DNA of 52,814 nucleotides from Cecembia lonarensis LW9 (GTDB lineage Bacteria; Bacteroidota; Bacteroidia; Cytophagales; Cyclobacteriaceae). Below are positions 1 through 8,377 of this stretch, in pieces; positions within the stretch are counted from its first letter, which is position 1; every line of letters starts with the position of its first letter. The notes under the pieces were generated by a model. The model saw nothing but the letters and a program-made list of their open reading frames with translations. It was not told the origin of the DNA and made no database searches. The stretch spans positions 1 to 52,814 of the forward strand of contig NZ_AMGM01000025.1 of NCBI RefSeq assembly GCF_000298295.1. Direction: 5' to 3'. A program made the position numbers and the translations under genes.

Positions 1-86
1 CATTAAAAGTAATCAATGTATATACATCGGTAGAGACGTGAATTTAAATTGGTTAATAGAGCAATTATCAGAAAAACTTAGGTGTT

Positions 87-1181
87 TTACCCATTAATAA
101 GACTAGCAACTTGGTCAGAGGCAGATTTCTCCCCTAATTGCTGGCGAACTTCTGAATAGCCATCCAGCATCTCCCCTTTATAAGTAATCGAACCTAATAG
201 TTGATTGAGCTCTTGGGTTACCTGTTCCGGACTAAATTCACTTTGGATAAGCTCCCTTACCACTTGTCTGCCCGCGATCAGGTTGACAAGCGAAATAAAT
301 TCTACCTTAACCAATTGTTTACCTATCCAATAACTGAAAGGACTGGTCTTATATACCACCACCTGTGGCACCCGGAACAGGGCTGTTTCCAAAGTGGCTG
401 TACCTGAGGTCACCACAGCTGCAGTGGCATGATGCAACACATCATAGGTCTGATCAAAGACCACTTTAATCCCTTGCTTAAGCGCTGAAGCATAAAGCTC
501 GCTATCCAAGTTAGAAACACCGGCAACCACAAATTGTGCATTGGGAAATAAAGGAACTACTTCCAACATTACCTTAAGCATATTTTTGACCTCCTGTTTT
601 CTGCTGCCAGGCAATAGAGCGATTATAGGCCGGTAGCTCAGTTCATTCTTTTGATGAAAAAATGGATGTGATTCAAAGTGCTTGATCTCATCTAATAAGG
701 GATTACCTACATAGCGGGCATTGACCCCGAATTTTGTAAAAAATGCTTCCTCAAAAGGCAAGATACAATAAACCTGATCGGTATATTTTCTGATCTTATG
801 CACCCGTTTTTGATTCCAGGCCCAGACCTTGGGAGGAATATAATAATGTACAGGAATTTGGTGGTTTTTGGCAAAAGCCGCCATTTTCATATTGAATCCG
901 CCGTAATCCACCAAAATCAGTACATCAGGCATATAATACAGTATGTCTTTCTGGATCAGGTTGAGGTATTTCAGTACTTTTCTAAAACCAAATACCACTT
1001 CCAAAAATCCCATTACTGCCACTTCCTTATAATGGGCACTGAGTTCCATCCCTTCTTGGGAACAATAATCCCCGCCCATTCCTCTGAAAGTTGATGAAGT
1101 ATCACAAACTTTAAGTGACTTGATCAAATTGGCGGCATGCATGTCACCACTTCTTTCCCCACAAATGATATAATACCTCAT
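87..1181 (-). CDS. lpxB: Lipid-A-disaccharide synthase LpxB
   Basis: Glycosyltransferase family 19 enzyme that joins UDP-2,3-diacylglucosamine to lipid X to give the lipid A disaccharide, at the inner face of the cytoplasmic membrane. The 364-residue length is normal for LpxB. It opens with a GERSGD loop close to the family's GExSGD, has a PPKVWAWN segment matching the conserved (S/P)PxxWAW block, and LLPGSRKQEV matching the LPGSRxxE nucleotide-sugar site. The next minus-strand gene upstream is the QueD/PTPS-like gene, 92 bp away. Presence of lpxB supports a Gram-negative outer membrane. The identification is firm and nothing in the sequence looks broken. Confidence 0.96.
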   Translation of the reverse strand: MRYYIICGERSGDMHAANLIKSLKVCDTSSTFRGMGGDYCSQEGMELSAHYKEVAVMGFLEVVFGFRKVLKYLNLIQKDILYYMPDVLILVDYGGFNMKMAAFAKNHQIPVHYYIPPKVWAWNQKRVHKIRKYTDQVYCILPFEEAFFTKFGVNARYVGNPLLDEIKHFESHPFFHQKNELSYRPIIALLPGSRKQEVKNMLKVMLEVVPLFPNAQFVVAGVSNLDSELYASALKQGIKVVFDQTYDVLHHATAAVVTSGTATLETALFRVPQVVVYKTSPFSYWIGKQLVKVEFISLVNLIAGRQVVRELIQSEFSPEQVTQELNQLLGSITYKGEMLDGYSEVRQQLGEKSASDQVASLING

Positions 1182-1273
1182 TTCAATTTTAGATAGTTCC
1201 GTTTCAGGAGCATTTACTTTAGGTCTGCCGGTAAAAACACGCAGGCCTAATCAAAAAATAAAAGTCTTTTCCA

Positions 1274-1696
1274 TTACTCACCCAAATACTCCACAAAGTT
1301 CCTTGGCGTTTCATATAAGGTCAACTTATATAACCTTCCTTGAGGAACAATGGCATTGACAGCAGGTTCAAGAATTTTCCAAAACTCCATAACTAAATTT
1401 TCACAACTGGCCATTTTACCCAACATAAAGGGGACATCCAAATTAAGATTTTTGTGGTCTACTTTATCAATAACGAGCTCTTTGATCAATACACTAAGGG
1501 CTTTTAAATCAACCACAAAACCTGTTTCTGGGTCAGGAAGCCCTTTGACGGTCACAATCAATTCGAAATTATGTCCATGCCAATTTACATTGGCACAAGG
1601 TCCAAAGACTTCTATATTTTTCTCCTCTGTCCAATTAGGATTCCAAAGCTTGTGCGCAGCATTGAAATGCTCTTTCCTGCAAACGTATATCATCAC
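1274..1696 (-). CDS. queD: 6-carboxytetrahydropterin synthase / 6-pyruvoyltetrahydropterin synthase family protein
   Basis: A 140-residue T-fold zinc enzyme. Ligand candidates are H15, H40 and H42 (HGH), with catalytic Cys candidate C34 and a C-terminal LYET glutamate. QueD converts dihydroneopterin triphosphate to 6-carboxytetrahydropterin for 7-deazaguanine (queuosine) synthesis. However, the Cys-to-HGH spacing here is C-x5-HGH, and the stretches VFGPCANVNWHGHN, DHKNLNLDVP and LYKLTLYET look like animal PTPS rather than E. coli QueD, which I recall as C-x3-HGH. The name therefore rests on family membership and on queE lying 12 kb away. Two ATGs are adjacent (1696 and 1693); either may be used. 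A TATTTTTG promoter-like box lies just upstream. Confidence 0.8.
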   Translation of the reverse strand: MMIYVCRKEHFNAAHKLWNPNWTEEKNIEVFGPCANVNWHGHNFELIVTVKGLPDPETGFVVDLKALSVLIKELVIDKVDHKNLNLDVPFMLGKMASCENLVMEFWKILEPAVNAIVPQGRLYKLTLYETPRNFVEYLGE

Positions 1697-1712
1697 TCCA
1701 TCAATTGAACCG

Positions 1713-1720
1713 CAAAAATA
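1713..1720 (-). promoter_or_regulatory. Candidate Bacteroidota -7 box (TATTTTTG) for the QueD-like gene
   Basis: On the minus strand this octamer matches the Bacteroidota -7 consensus TAnnTTTG, 16 nt upstream of the start at 1696. I found no clean TTTG -33 element at the usual spacing, so the call is tentative. Confidence 0.3.
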
Positions 1721-1844
1721 AGGAAAAAGATGGGATTTGAAGCATGCCTTTTATAGAAGCCATGTTTTAGGTTAAAGGCAAGGCAAAGCCCTATAAAAAT
1801 GTAAAAACCGGAAAGTTCAAACCGACCTATAGGATCTCCTGCTA

Positions 1845-3374
1845 TCAATACCCTCTGTTCTGATTGAGGTTTCTGTTGTTTTCCACCTCTCGTGTTGGAA
1901 TAGGAGCCAAAATTCTAAAATCTTCAAACGGTACGATAGCATTTGGACCTAAGTAAGATCTTTTGTCTATGGCCAGCCCGTAACGCTTGAGATCAAAAAA
2001 GCGCTGTCCTTCAAAAGCAAACTCCTTAAACCTTTCTTCCAGGATTTCATCCAATATCTCTTGTCTGAATAGTTCCACCCGATCAAGCCCTCTTGATACT
2101 TTAAATTGATTGAGCGATTCCAGCGCCTCTGCGTCTCTGCCCAGTTGGAATAGAGCTTCAGCACGGTTCAAAACCATTTCAGAAGCTCTGATAACCGGGA
2201 TATTATCGCCATAGGCAAAGCCATTTTTCCCCATGAACTTAATACTTTCAATTTGTCTCCTGGCAAACTTTTGGTCATTCCCTGTGGTAAAAAGTTTAGA
2301 TCGAATGTCCTCATTTCTTGTCACATCCCAGTTGTTATTATCGGATGCCGGATTCCCTGTCTGCTGTGGCGTAAGCCCAAAAAAACCTGTGACTTTAAGA
2401 CTGGGAATTAAATCACCCCAGCCGCCTCGGATATTTTTATTTTCCAAGTCCAACAACGTATTATAAGTTCCCTGAAGTGATAGGTTTACCCCCAGAGATT
2501 CTTCAGGTGTTTGAACCCTGACTTCAAAAAAAGACTCAGGATGTACAGGGGTGGCCCATCCATCTACATATTCCTGACCGCTGAGCAACTGACCGACTCC
2601 CGATAGCAGTGCTGCATTTGCCGAATCAGCAGCCAGTTGCCAATTACCTGCATACAGGGCTACACGGGATAAAAGGGCTAATGCTGCACCATCGGATGCA
2701 TATTGTACCCCTCTCCTCCCGGAGTTACGAAGTATATTGGCCGAGCGAATCAGGTCATTGGTGATTTGAATATAAACTTGCTGGATTGATGCTCTTGGAA
2801 ATTCATTTAAGAAAGCTACGTCAGCTATCCTTACAGCCAACAGTGGCATTGGGATACCTCCTTGATCCACCACGCCAGGTTGATAAATTGCTGTAGGTAT
2901 GTAAGCGTAAACCTTGACCAAATCAAAATAATACAGTGCCCTAAGAAACCTAGCCTCGCCTTCCCATTGACGCAAGTGTGCATCAGTAGCGCCCTCGACA
3001 CCAGCTTCCAATTGATCCAAGATAAGGTTCAGCTCTCCGATTGCAGCGTAACTCTTTTGCCAGAAAGCAGGGCTGAAATGTGCATTGACTTGGTTGTTGT
3101 TTTCAGCTACCAACCTACCCGAATTACCTATGGCTCGCACTCCATCTGCCAAAGCATCGGACTTGGCAAACATATCCCTGCCATAGTGTTCCAAAGACCG
3201 TAAATTTCCATAAATAGAGTTCAATGCGGACTCTATTCCAGCCGGACTATTAAGGACATCTTCTAAATTACTATTGAACCTCGGTTCAACATCCAGACTG
3301 CAGGAATTTAAAAATACCGCTGAAACAAAAATCAGGAATAATACTGTGCTTTTGAACAAATTGATCTTATCCAT
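1845..3374 (-). CDS. SusD/RagB-family outer-membrane nutrient-binding lipoprotein
   Basis: A 509-residue surface lipoprotein expected to cap its SusC partner and capture the oligosaccharide or other ligand. The N-terminus has a hydrophobic signal ending in an SPII lipobox with C25 (LNSC). The body shows SusD hallmarks: N-terminal helical TPR-like segments (GEARFLRALYYFDLVKVYA around residues 140-160), and the C-terminal block with EMVLNRAEAL, EILEERFKEFAFEGQRFFDLKRY and a closing NLNQNRGY. The susC gene lies 11 bp upstream on the same strand, so the two are certainly cotranscribed. The substrate cannot be read from the sequence. No terminator is obvious between this gene and the queD-like gene. 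Confidence 0.95.
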   Translation of the reverse strand: MDKINLFKSTVLFLIFVSAVFLNSCSLDVEPRFNSNLEDVLNSPAGIESALNSIYGNLRSLEHYGRDMFAKSDALADGVRAIGNSGRLVAENNNQVNAHFSPAFWQKSYAAIGELNLILDQLEAGVEGATDAHLRQWEGEARFLRALYYFDLVKVYAYIPTAIYQPGVVDQGGIPMPLLAVRIADVAFLNEFPRASIQQVYIQITNDLIRSANILRNSGRRGVQYASDGAALALLSRVALYAGNWQLAADSANAALLSGVGQLLSGQEYVDGWATPVHPESFFEVRVQTPEESLGVNLSLQGTYNTLLDLENKNIRGGWGDLIPSLKVTGFFGLTPQQTGNPASDNNNWDVTRNEDIRSKLFTTGNDQKFARRQIESIKFMGKNGFAYGDNIPVIRASEMVLNRAEALFQLGRDAEALESLNQFKVSRGLDRVELFRQEILDEILEERFKEFAFEGQRFFDLKRYGLAIDKRSYLGPNAIVPFEDFRILAPIPTREVENNRNLNQNRGY

Positions 3375-3385
3375 GACTATCTCCC

Positions 3386-6300
3386 TTAAAAACTGAGCTG
3401 AATACCGATATTGTAACTCTTATGAATGGGAATCTGACCCGTTCCTGTCCCCATAAACTCCGGATCATATCCCGGATAATCCGTCAAAGTCCAGAGGTTA
3501 ATACCCTGCGCATAAATCCTGGCCTGTTGCAAACCAATGTTTCGCAATAGTTCAGTGCTGAAACTGTAAGCCAATTTGACCTGAGCCAAGCGTATGAAAT
3601 CGCCCTTCAATAATGAGGCAGAACCAAAGTTTCTGATTTGGCTGCGGGCTGCTTCTCCTCCGGAAAGGGCAAAGTTTCGCGGAATATCAGTCATATCTCC
3701 CGGTGCAGTCCAGGACCGATCATTAACATCACGCAAGGCATTGAAAGTAAACCTTGTCCCATTTTCTCTTAAAAAGTTGTATTGGCCATCGGAAACCAAT
3801 GCGCCAAATTCATAGGTGAAAAAAGTAGTCAATTCGAAGCCTTTAATAAAAAAGGTATTGTTGAACCCACCAGAATAAGGCGGAAAATTAGATCCCAGAT
3901 ATACCCTATCACCATTACCCGGGAGGTAAGTATAATTTCTGTTGGCATCCCACCACATAGGTCTGCCAGTGGCTGGATTCACACCAGCGTATTCCGCTAA
4001 ATACCAGGCGCCAGGGGCCTGCTGACCGGGAAATGCCGGATTCCCAATAGGCTGACCTATGGCCAATCGTGGATTATCAGGCATCACCTGTAAGTTATTA
4101 TAAAGCGATGTTACTTCATTTTTAACATAACTGAATACTAAAGAAGAATGCCAAGAGAAATCACCTCGCTGAAGGTTGGTGGTAGAAATTTCCAGTTCAA
4201 TACCCCTATTCCTCAATTCTCCAATATTTCTTAAAAAATTCTCTCCTCTGTTGATCCAGAGAATAGGTAAATTAAGCAACAAATCCTTTGTCCTACGATC
4301 ATAAACATCCACACTACCTGTCACTTTCCCCTCTGCAAACCCAAAATCCAAGCCCAGGTTAATGGTTTCATTGGTTTCCCAGCGCAGGTTTGGATTATCA
4401 AATGAAATGGGGCGAAGTCCTTGCCCTCCTGAATAGGTATTACCCGGTCCAAATAAACCAATGGCTCTAAAATCTCCGATTTGGTCATTTCCTGACATGC
4501 CCCAGGAAGCCCTCAGCCTCAGTAAAGAAAGGAACTCTGAATCTTTTAATCCTTCTTCATTGGAAATATTCCAACCTAATTTGACAAAGGGAAAAATACC
4601 ATAGGTGAAATTCCTGCCAAACCTTGAAGATCCGTCTACTCTTGAACCAACATGGAAAAGGTATTTTTCCGCCAACTGATAGTTGACACCCAAATAAGCG
4701 CCTTGCCTTCGGTAACCGGTCCAAATACTATCCATGGAAACCAATGTAGCGCCTGACAAAAGGTTATTAAGAGTTGGCGTCGAGATTCCGGTTACTTCAG
4801 AAAATTTGGATTCGCGTTCTTCCATCAAAAACTCATAGCCTGCATATATGGATAGAACGCTATTATCAAAACGTTTGGTCCAATCTACGGTATGATGGGT
4901 CATGTACCTTTCCACAAGATGACTGGCTACTGCATTTCTCCCATTGACCTCTGCCCCATCTGGCGTCCTAGGGTCTCTGAACCTGAACTCTTCCATGTCC
5001 CTGTAGTCCACCCCTGCAGTTCCTCTGTAATTCAGGTTTTTTGCTATATTGTAATTTAATCCAACATTACCTACCCCAAACCTACTGTTGTTTTCTCCTG
5101 AATTAAATGCATTGACCTGAGCGATATTTTGACCAGCCAACCCACCTATTTGCTCATTAAATGAACCATCTTCATTAAAAATCGGATTATGTCTTAATAT
5201 CAAAGAGGAAGCATAAGCTGGGTTACCCAAGAAAGATCCATCCAAAGAAAACGGTACATTTTGAGCTATACTGGCTAAATTGGCATTAGCTTCAAGGCTA
5301 ATTCTTTTTCCAATATTTTGCTTTATGGAAGCCCTGATGGTACCTCTTTCAAAATCTACAGGATCAAAAGAAGAGCCGCTGAAATGATAGGATCCGGAAA
5401 GGTAATAAGTTGTGCTTTTAGTACCTCCCGAAACATTCATTTCATAATTATGCAACATACTATTGCCCATCATTTGTCTTTGCCAATCGTAGGTAGGGAG
5501 ATTGAGACCAATGGCATCCAATTCAGCAGGGCTAAGCTGATTCCAATTATCCGGCAAAACCCCCATATTGGACAATGCACGAGCTTCTGGAATGGAGGCC
5601 TCTGAATTCTTAAAAGCATCCCTTCTCATCGCATACCATCCTGGCCCATCTAACAGGTCAAGATATTTTATCGGCATGGTTTCCCCGGCATACGCATTAA
5701 GTTCCACACGTGCCCTACCTTGTTTTCCTTTTTTAGTGGTTACCAAAATCACCCCATTAGCGCCCTGATTACCATAAATGGCTGTTGAGGCTGCATCTTT
5801 CAAAACCTCAATACTTTCAATTTCATTGGGATTTAAAAAAGCTAAAGGATTGGTTTGTGTGAATTGAGAAAAAGAAATATTATTGATGAGCACACCATCC
5901 ACAATATAAAGCGGTTCATTTCCTGCAAAAATAGACCCAACACCCCTGACACGAGCATTGACCAGACCTCCTGGAATTCCACTTGCTGCTTTAACAGCCA
6001 ATCCTGCAACTCTCCCTTGCATAGCCCTATCGAAGGACTGAAAAGGAATGTTTTCAATCAAATCTCCCGGACTTTTGAATCGGGCGGCATCCTTCTGCAA
6101 TGTTATAGGCTCTTCCTCTATATCTTCCTCCTCCTTAGCCTCTACTGGCTGGACCACCAACAATTCCTCTCCCTCTTCCAGAGGCACTAAATAAACGTCC
6201 ACCAAATTATCATCTCCAAAATAAACTTCTTCTGGTTGATAACCAAAATAACTGTAAACCAGTGTAAAGCTTTCCTGAGTTACCTGAAGAATATATCTCC

Positions 6301-6475
6301 CTTCAAAATCTGTAGCTGTACCTATGGCTGTTCCTTTGAGTATAATGGAAGCACCGGAAATAGGTTGATTATCCTTTTTGGAGAATACCTGTCCTCTTAC
6401 CACCCTGGTCTGCCCAAAAGTAGGTACCGTCGCTAAAAGCAACAGCATGGTGATTAAAGATAAAAATATCTTCAT
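3386..6475 (-). CDS. SusC/RagA-family TonB-linked outer-membrane transporter (acidic-linker variant)
   Basis: TonB-dependent importer of about 1029 residues. I prefer the ATG at 6475 over 6496 because it opens directly into the signal peptide (MKIFLSLITMLLLLA...FGQ). Next come a carboxypeptidase-regulatory-like domain (about residues 25-100), a plug domain containing EPLYIVDGVLI and SIEVLKDAASTAIYG with NGVILVTTKKG, and a 22-strand-type barrel ending in IGIQLSF. The usual VVVGYGTQ stretch between the first domain and the plug is replaced by an acidic linker (VEAKEEEDIEEEPITLQKD). The paired susD follows after 11 bp. The 5' leader is long and AT-rich and holds an imperfect 31-nt hairpin (6551-6581). 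Confidence 0.95.
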   Translation of the reverse strand: MKIFLSLITMLLLLATVPTFGQTRVVRGQVFSKKDNQPISGASIILKGTAIGTATDFEGRYILQVTQESFTLVYSYFGYQPEEVYFGDDNLVDVYLVPLEEGEELLVVQPVEAKEEEDIEEEPITLQKDAARFKSPGDLIENIPFQSFDRAMQGRVAGLAVKAASGIPGGLVNARVRGVGSIFAGNEPLYIVDGVLINNISFSQFTQTNPLAFLNPNEIESIEVLKDAASTAIYGNQGANGVILVTTKKGKQGRARVELNAYAGETMPIKYLDLLDGPGWYAMRRDAFKNSEASIPEARALSNMGVLPDNWNQLSPAELDAIGLNLPTYDWQRQMMGNSMLHNYEMNVSGGTKSTTYYLSGSYHFSGSSFDPVDFERGTIRASIKQNIGKRISLEANANLASIAQNVPFSLDGSFLGNPAYASSLILRHNPIFNEDGSFNEQIGGLAGQNIAQVNAFNSGENNSRFGVGNVGLNYNIAKNLNYRGTAGVDYRDMEEFRFRDPRTPDGAEVNGRNAVASHLVERYMTHHTVDWTKRFDNSVLSIYAGYEFLMEERESKFSEVTGISTPTLNNLLSGATLVSMDSIWTGYRRQGAYLGVNYQLAEKYLFHVGSRVDGSSRFGRNFTYGIFPFVKLGWNISNEEGLKDSEFLSLLRLRASWGMSGNDQIGDFRAIGLFGPGNTYSGGQGLRPISFDNPNLRWETNETINLGLDFGFAEGKVTGSVDVYDRRTKDLLLNLPILWINRGENFLRNIGELRNRGIELEISTTNLQRGDFSWHSSLVFSYVKNEVTSLYNNLQVMPDNPRLAIGQPIGNPAFPGQQAPGAWYLAEYAGVNPATGRPMWWDANRNYTYLPGNGDRVYLGSNFPPYSGGFNNTFFIKGFELTTFFTYEFGALVSDGQYNFLRENGTRFTFNALRDVNDRSWTAPGDMTDIPRNFALSGGEAARSQIRNFGSASLLKGDFIRLAQVKLAYSFSTELLRNIGLQQARIYAQGINLWTLTDYPGYDPEFMGTGTGQIPIHKSYNIGIQLSF

Positions 6476-6550
6476 GTCGGTCCTATTTGATCTCATCTCT
6501 GCAATTCAATGTGAATCCAAAAATTCACGGAAAAATATTTTTTGTAGCTA

Positions 6551-6581
6551 ACGAATAAGTATTTTGGAATACTTTATCCGT
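6551..6581 (-). promoter_or_regulatory. Imperfect hairpin in the susC leader
   Basis: AAGTATT (6557-6563) and AATACTT (6568-6574) form a perfect 7-bp stem around TTGG. The outer arms ACGAAT and TTATCCGT continue the pairing with one bulge and one mismatch. It lies 76 bp upstream of the susC start at 6475. It could be an operator or an RNA structure; I cannot tell which. Confidence 0.35.
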
Positions 6582-6784
6582 GCTAAAATTATAAAAAAAT
6601 ATGAAAATAAAATATTATTGAATAAAATTTGTTGATTTTAGAATTTGAGGCATATCAAACAAATTCAATTAGCATAAAACAAAATTTTATTTCAAATCTA
6701 GTTTTTTATTTTTTGTATACAGTTTTTCTTTTTACAACTTCAAATCTATTTCCTCCATGTTGAACTGCTAAACCCCAAAAAAAT

Positions 6785-6817
6785 AAAAAAGCTTCCCCTT
6801 GATGAGGAAGCCTTTTT
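6785..6817 (-). terminator. Rho-independent terminator after the second susD
   Basis: Read on the minus strand, GCTTCC...GGAAGC arms (6806-6811 and 6791-6796) are followed by a run of Ts. It begins 13 bp after the stop of the 6830-8353 gene. A T-run is also present on the other side, so the hairpin could work in both directions. Confidence 0.7.
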
Positions 6818-6829
6818 GTCAAATTATGC

Positions 6830-8353
6830 TTAATAACCAGGATTCTGCTCTATCGGAGCCGTACTGTTATTCAGTATTTCTTCTTGTGGAATAGGCCAAA
6901 CAAACCTTGTATCCGTGTAAGGCAAAGCATGGTCTGTTGGAATTTCTCTATCAGTAGTGTAGAAGTCCAAACTGGTAATTGATCTCGAAGTGGCTTTTAA
7001 AGGAATTCCATCCATTAAACCTTCACCTGAAAGCCTGTGGATATCAGCCCATCTTCTACCCTCCGCCAAGAATTCTATTCTTCTCTCATTAAAAATCGCG
7101 GTCAACAATGCATCAGTATTGGCAAAATCTCCAGCAGTAAATGATGGAATAGAAGCAGGCAAGGCCCTATCTCTTACTGAATTCAACAGTTCAATTGCCT
7201 GTGCTGAATTACCCAGTCTAGCATGTGCTTCTGCAGCATTCAAGACCACCTCAGAAAATCTCAAAATAGGATTTGGATCAGTTCTTGTCACTACATCTGT
7301 GTATTTAAAGGAGTAGATACCGCCGGCATTTCTGTCCGTCAATTCAGATCTCCTCAGGTCTTCAGGATGCCAGAATTCTGATCTCCAAATCAAAGGACTG
7401 ACTTTCACCAAACCCCTAGCACCTCTAGCAGGGTTGCCATACATAGCAGGTAATGCGCCATTTACACCTGCATTAGATTCGGCGGTATGTACGAAAGAGA
7501 AAATATTTTCAGGACTATTCCAATTTCTGAAAGGTGTGACTGGGCTATCAGTCAAGCCATAAGTACCGGTAAGTTTATTAAGCTCATCCACAACGCCCTG
7601 CCAGTTACCCATGTGCAGCAAAACCCTTGATTTTAGACCAATTACAGCACCTCTCCTTACTCTAGAAAAGTTACGCTCAAGCGGTAATAAACCTTCCGCC
7701 TCATTCAAATCAGCCAAGAGTTGTGCATAATCATCAGCAACGGTTGTTCTTCCAACAGCCTCATTTTCAGCAACCAATGGCACATCATTAATAGCAACCG
7801 TTCGATAAGGAACACCTAGGCTACCGGGATTATCCATGTAAGGTCTGGCAAAATGAACCAATAATTCATGATGGCCCAAAGCTCTCATGAATAACATTTC
7901 GCCACGTAACACATCTCTTTGTTGTTGATTGATGACACCGGCCTGCAAAGCTGTTTCCAAATTTTCCAATACAATATTGGCCCTATTGACCATCCTGTAA
8001 ATGGAAATCCACATACCATTGTTATTGGCACTGAAAGGGGTATGGTTGGCCACATAAGTGATCTCATAAAACAACTGATCGTTGTACATGTCCTCTCCTC
8101 GCATATCACCCTGCTGTACATTGGCTGCACCAAAAGGATATCCCCTTTGAACTACTCCAAGATAAAATCCAGCCTGTGCAGATTCATACACACCTAAAAC
8201 GACTGATTCTACCCTAGCGGCTGTACCAAACGCTTCCTCATCAGGAATTAGGTTAGCTGGGCTAAGGTCTGTCACATCACATGAACTGGCAACGCCCATT
8301 ATCGCAATTGCGGTAATGGCGAGTTTTATATTTTTAAAATTTATTTTTCTCAT
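6830..8353 (-). CDS. SusD/RagB-family outer-membrane lipoprotein
   Basis: A 507-residue SusD homologue. Signal peptide and SPII lipobox end at C25 (ASSC). Typical family blocks are visible: GEMLFMRALGHHELLVHFARPY (helical TPR-like region near residues 150-170), FSEVVLNAAEAHARLG, LNSVRDRALP, FNERRIEFLAEGRRWADIHRL and the closing PIEQNPGY. The partner susC lies 24 bp upstream on the same strand and a terminator follows 13 bp downstream, so this pair is a self-contained two-gene operon, separate from the 1845-6475 pair. The ligand is unknown. Confidence 0.95.
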   Translation of the reverse strand: MRKINFKNIKLAITAIAIMGVASSCDVTDLSPANLIPDEEAFGTAARVESVVLGVYESAQAGFYLGVVQRGYPFGAANVQQGDMRGEDMYNDQLFYEITYVANHTPFSANNNGMWISIYRMVNRANIVLENLETALQAGVINQQQRDVLRGEMLFMRALGHHELLVHFARPYMDNPGSLGVPYRTVAINDVPLVAENEAVGRTTVADDYAQLLADLNEAEGLLPLERNFSRVRRGAVIGLKSRVLLHMGNWQGVVDELNKLTGTYGLTDSPVTPFRNWNSPENIFSFVHTAESNAGVNGALPAMYGNPARGARGLVKVSPLIWRSEFWHPEDLRRSELTDRNAGGIYSFKYTDVVTRTDPNPILRFSEVVLNAAEAHARLGNSAQAIELLNSVRDRALPASIPSFTAGDFANTDALLTAIFNERRIEFLAEGRRWADIHRLSGEGLMDGIPLKATSRSITSLDFYTTDREIPTDHALPYTDTRFVWPIPQEEILNNSTAPIEQNPGY

Positions 8354-8377
8354 CTCTATTACAATTTTTGAAGCGGA

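Larger units (their letters stand above)
6497..6829. other. 333-bp intergenic region between the two SusCD pairs
   Basis: No gene seen. It is very AT-rich. From left to right it holds a small hairpin (GTGAAT 6511-6516 with ATTCAC 6523-6528), the stronger imperfect hairpin at 6551-6581, two minus-strand TAGATTTG boxes (6693-6700 and 6741-6748) that fit TAnnTTTG but lack a well-placed -33 partner, and the terminator of the upstream susD at about 6785-6817. It must contain the promoter or processing site for the 3386-6475 susC. Confidence 0.6.

Noticed and set aside
1-86. A minus-strand ATG (CAT at 1-3) at the window edge after lpxB
   Set aside because: Only the start codon could lie inside the window; no coding sequence can be assessed.
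1221-1248. Hairpin AGGTCTGC/GCAGGCCT between the queD-like and lpxB genes
   Set aside because: One wobble pair, a 12-nt loop and no T-tract on either strand, so not supported as a terminator.
1697-1844. Possible preQ1-type riboswitch before the queD-like gene
   Set aside because: No consensus hairpin plus A-rich tail could be recognised; the promoter-like box leaves too short a leader.
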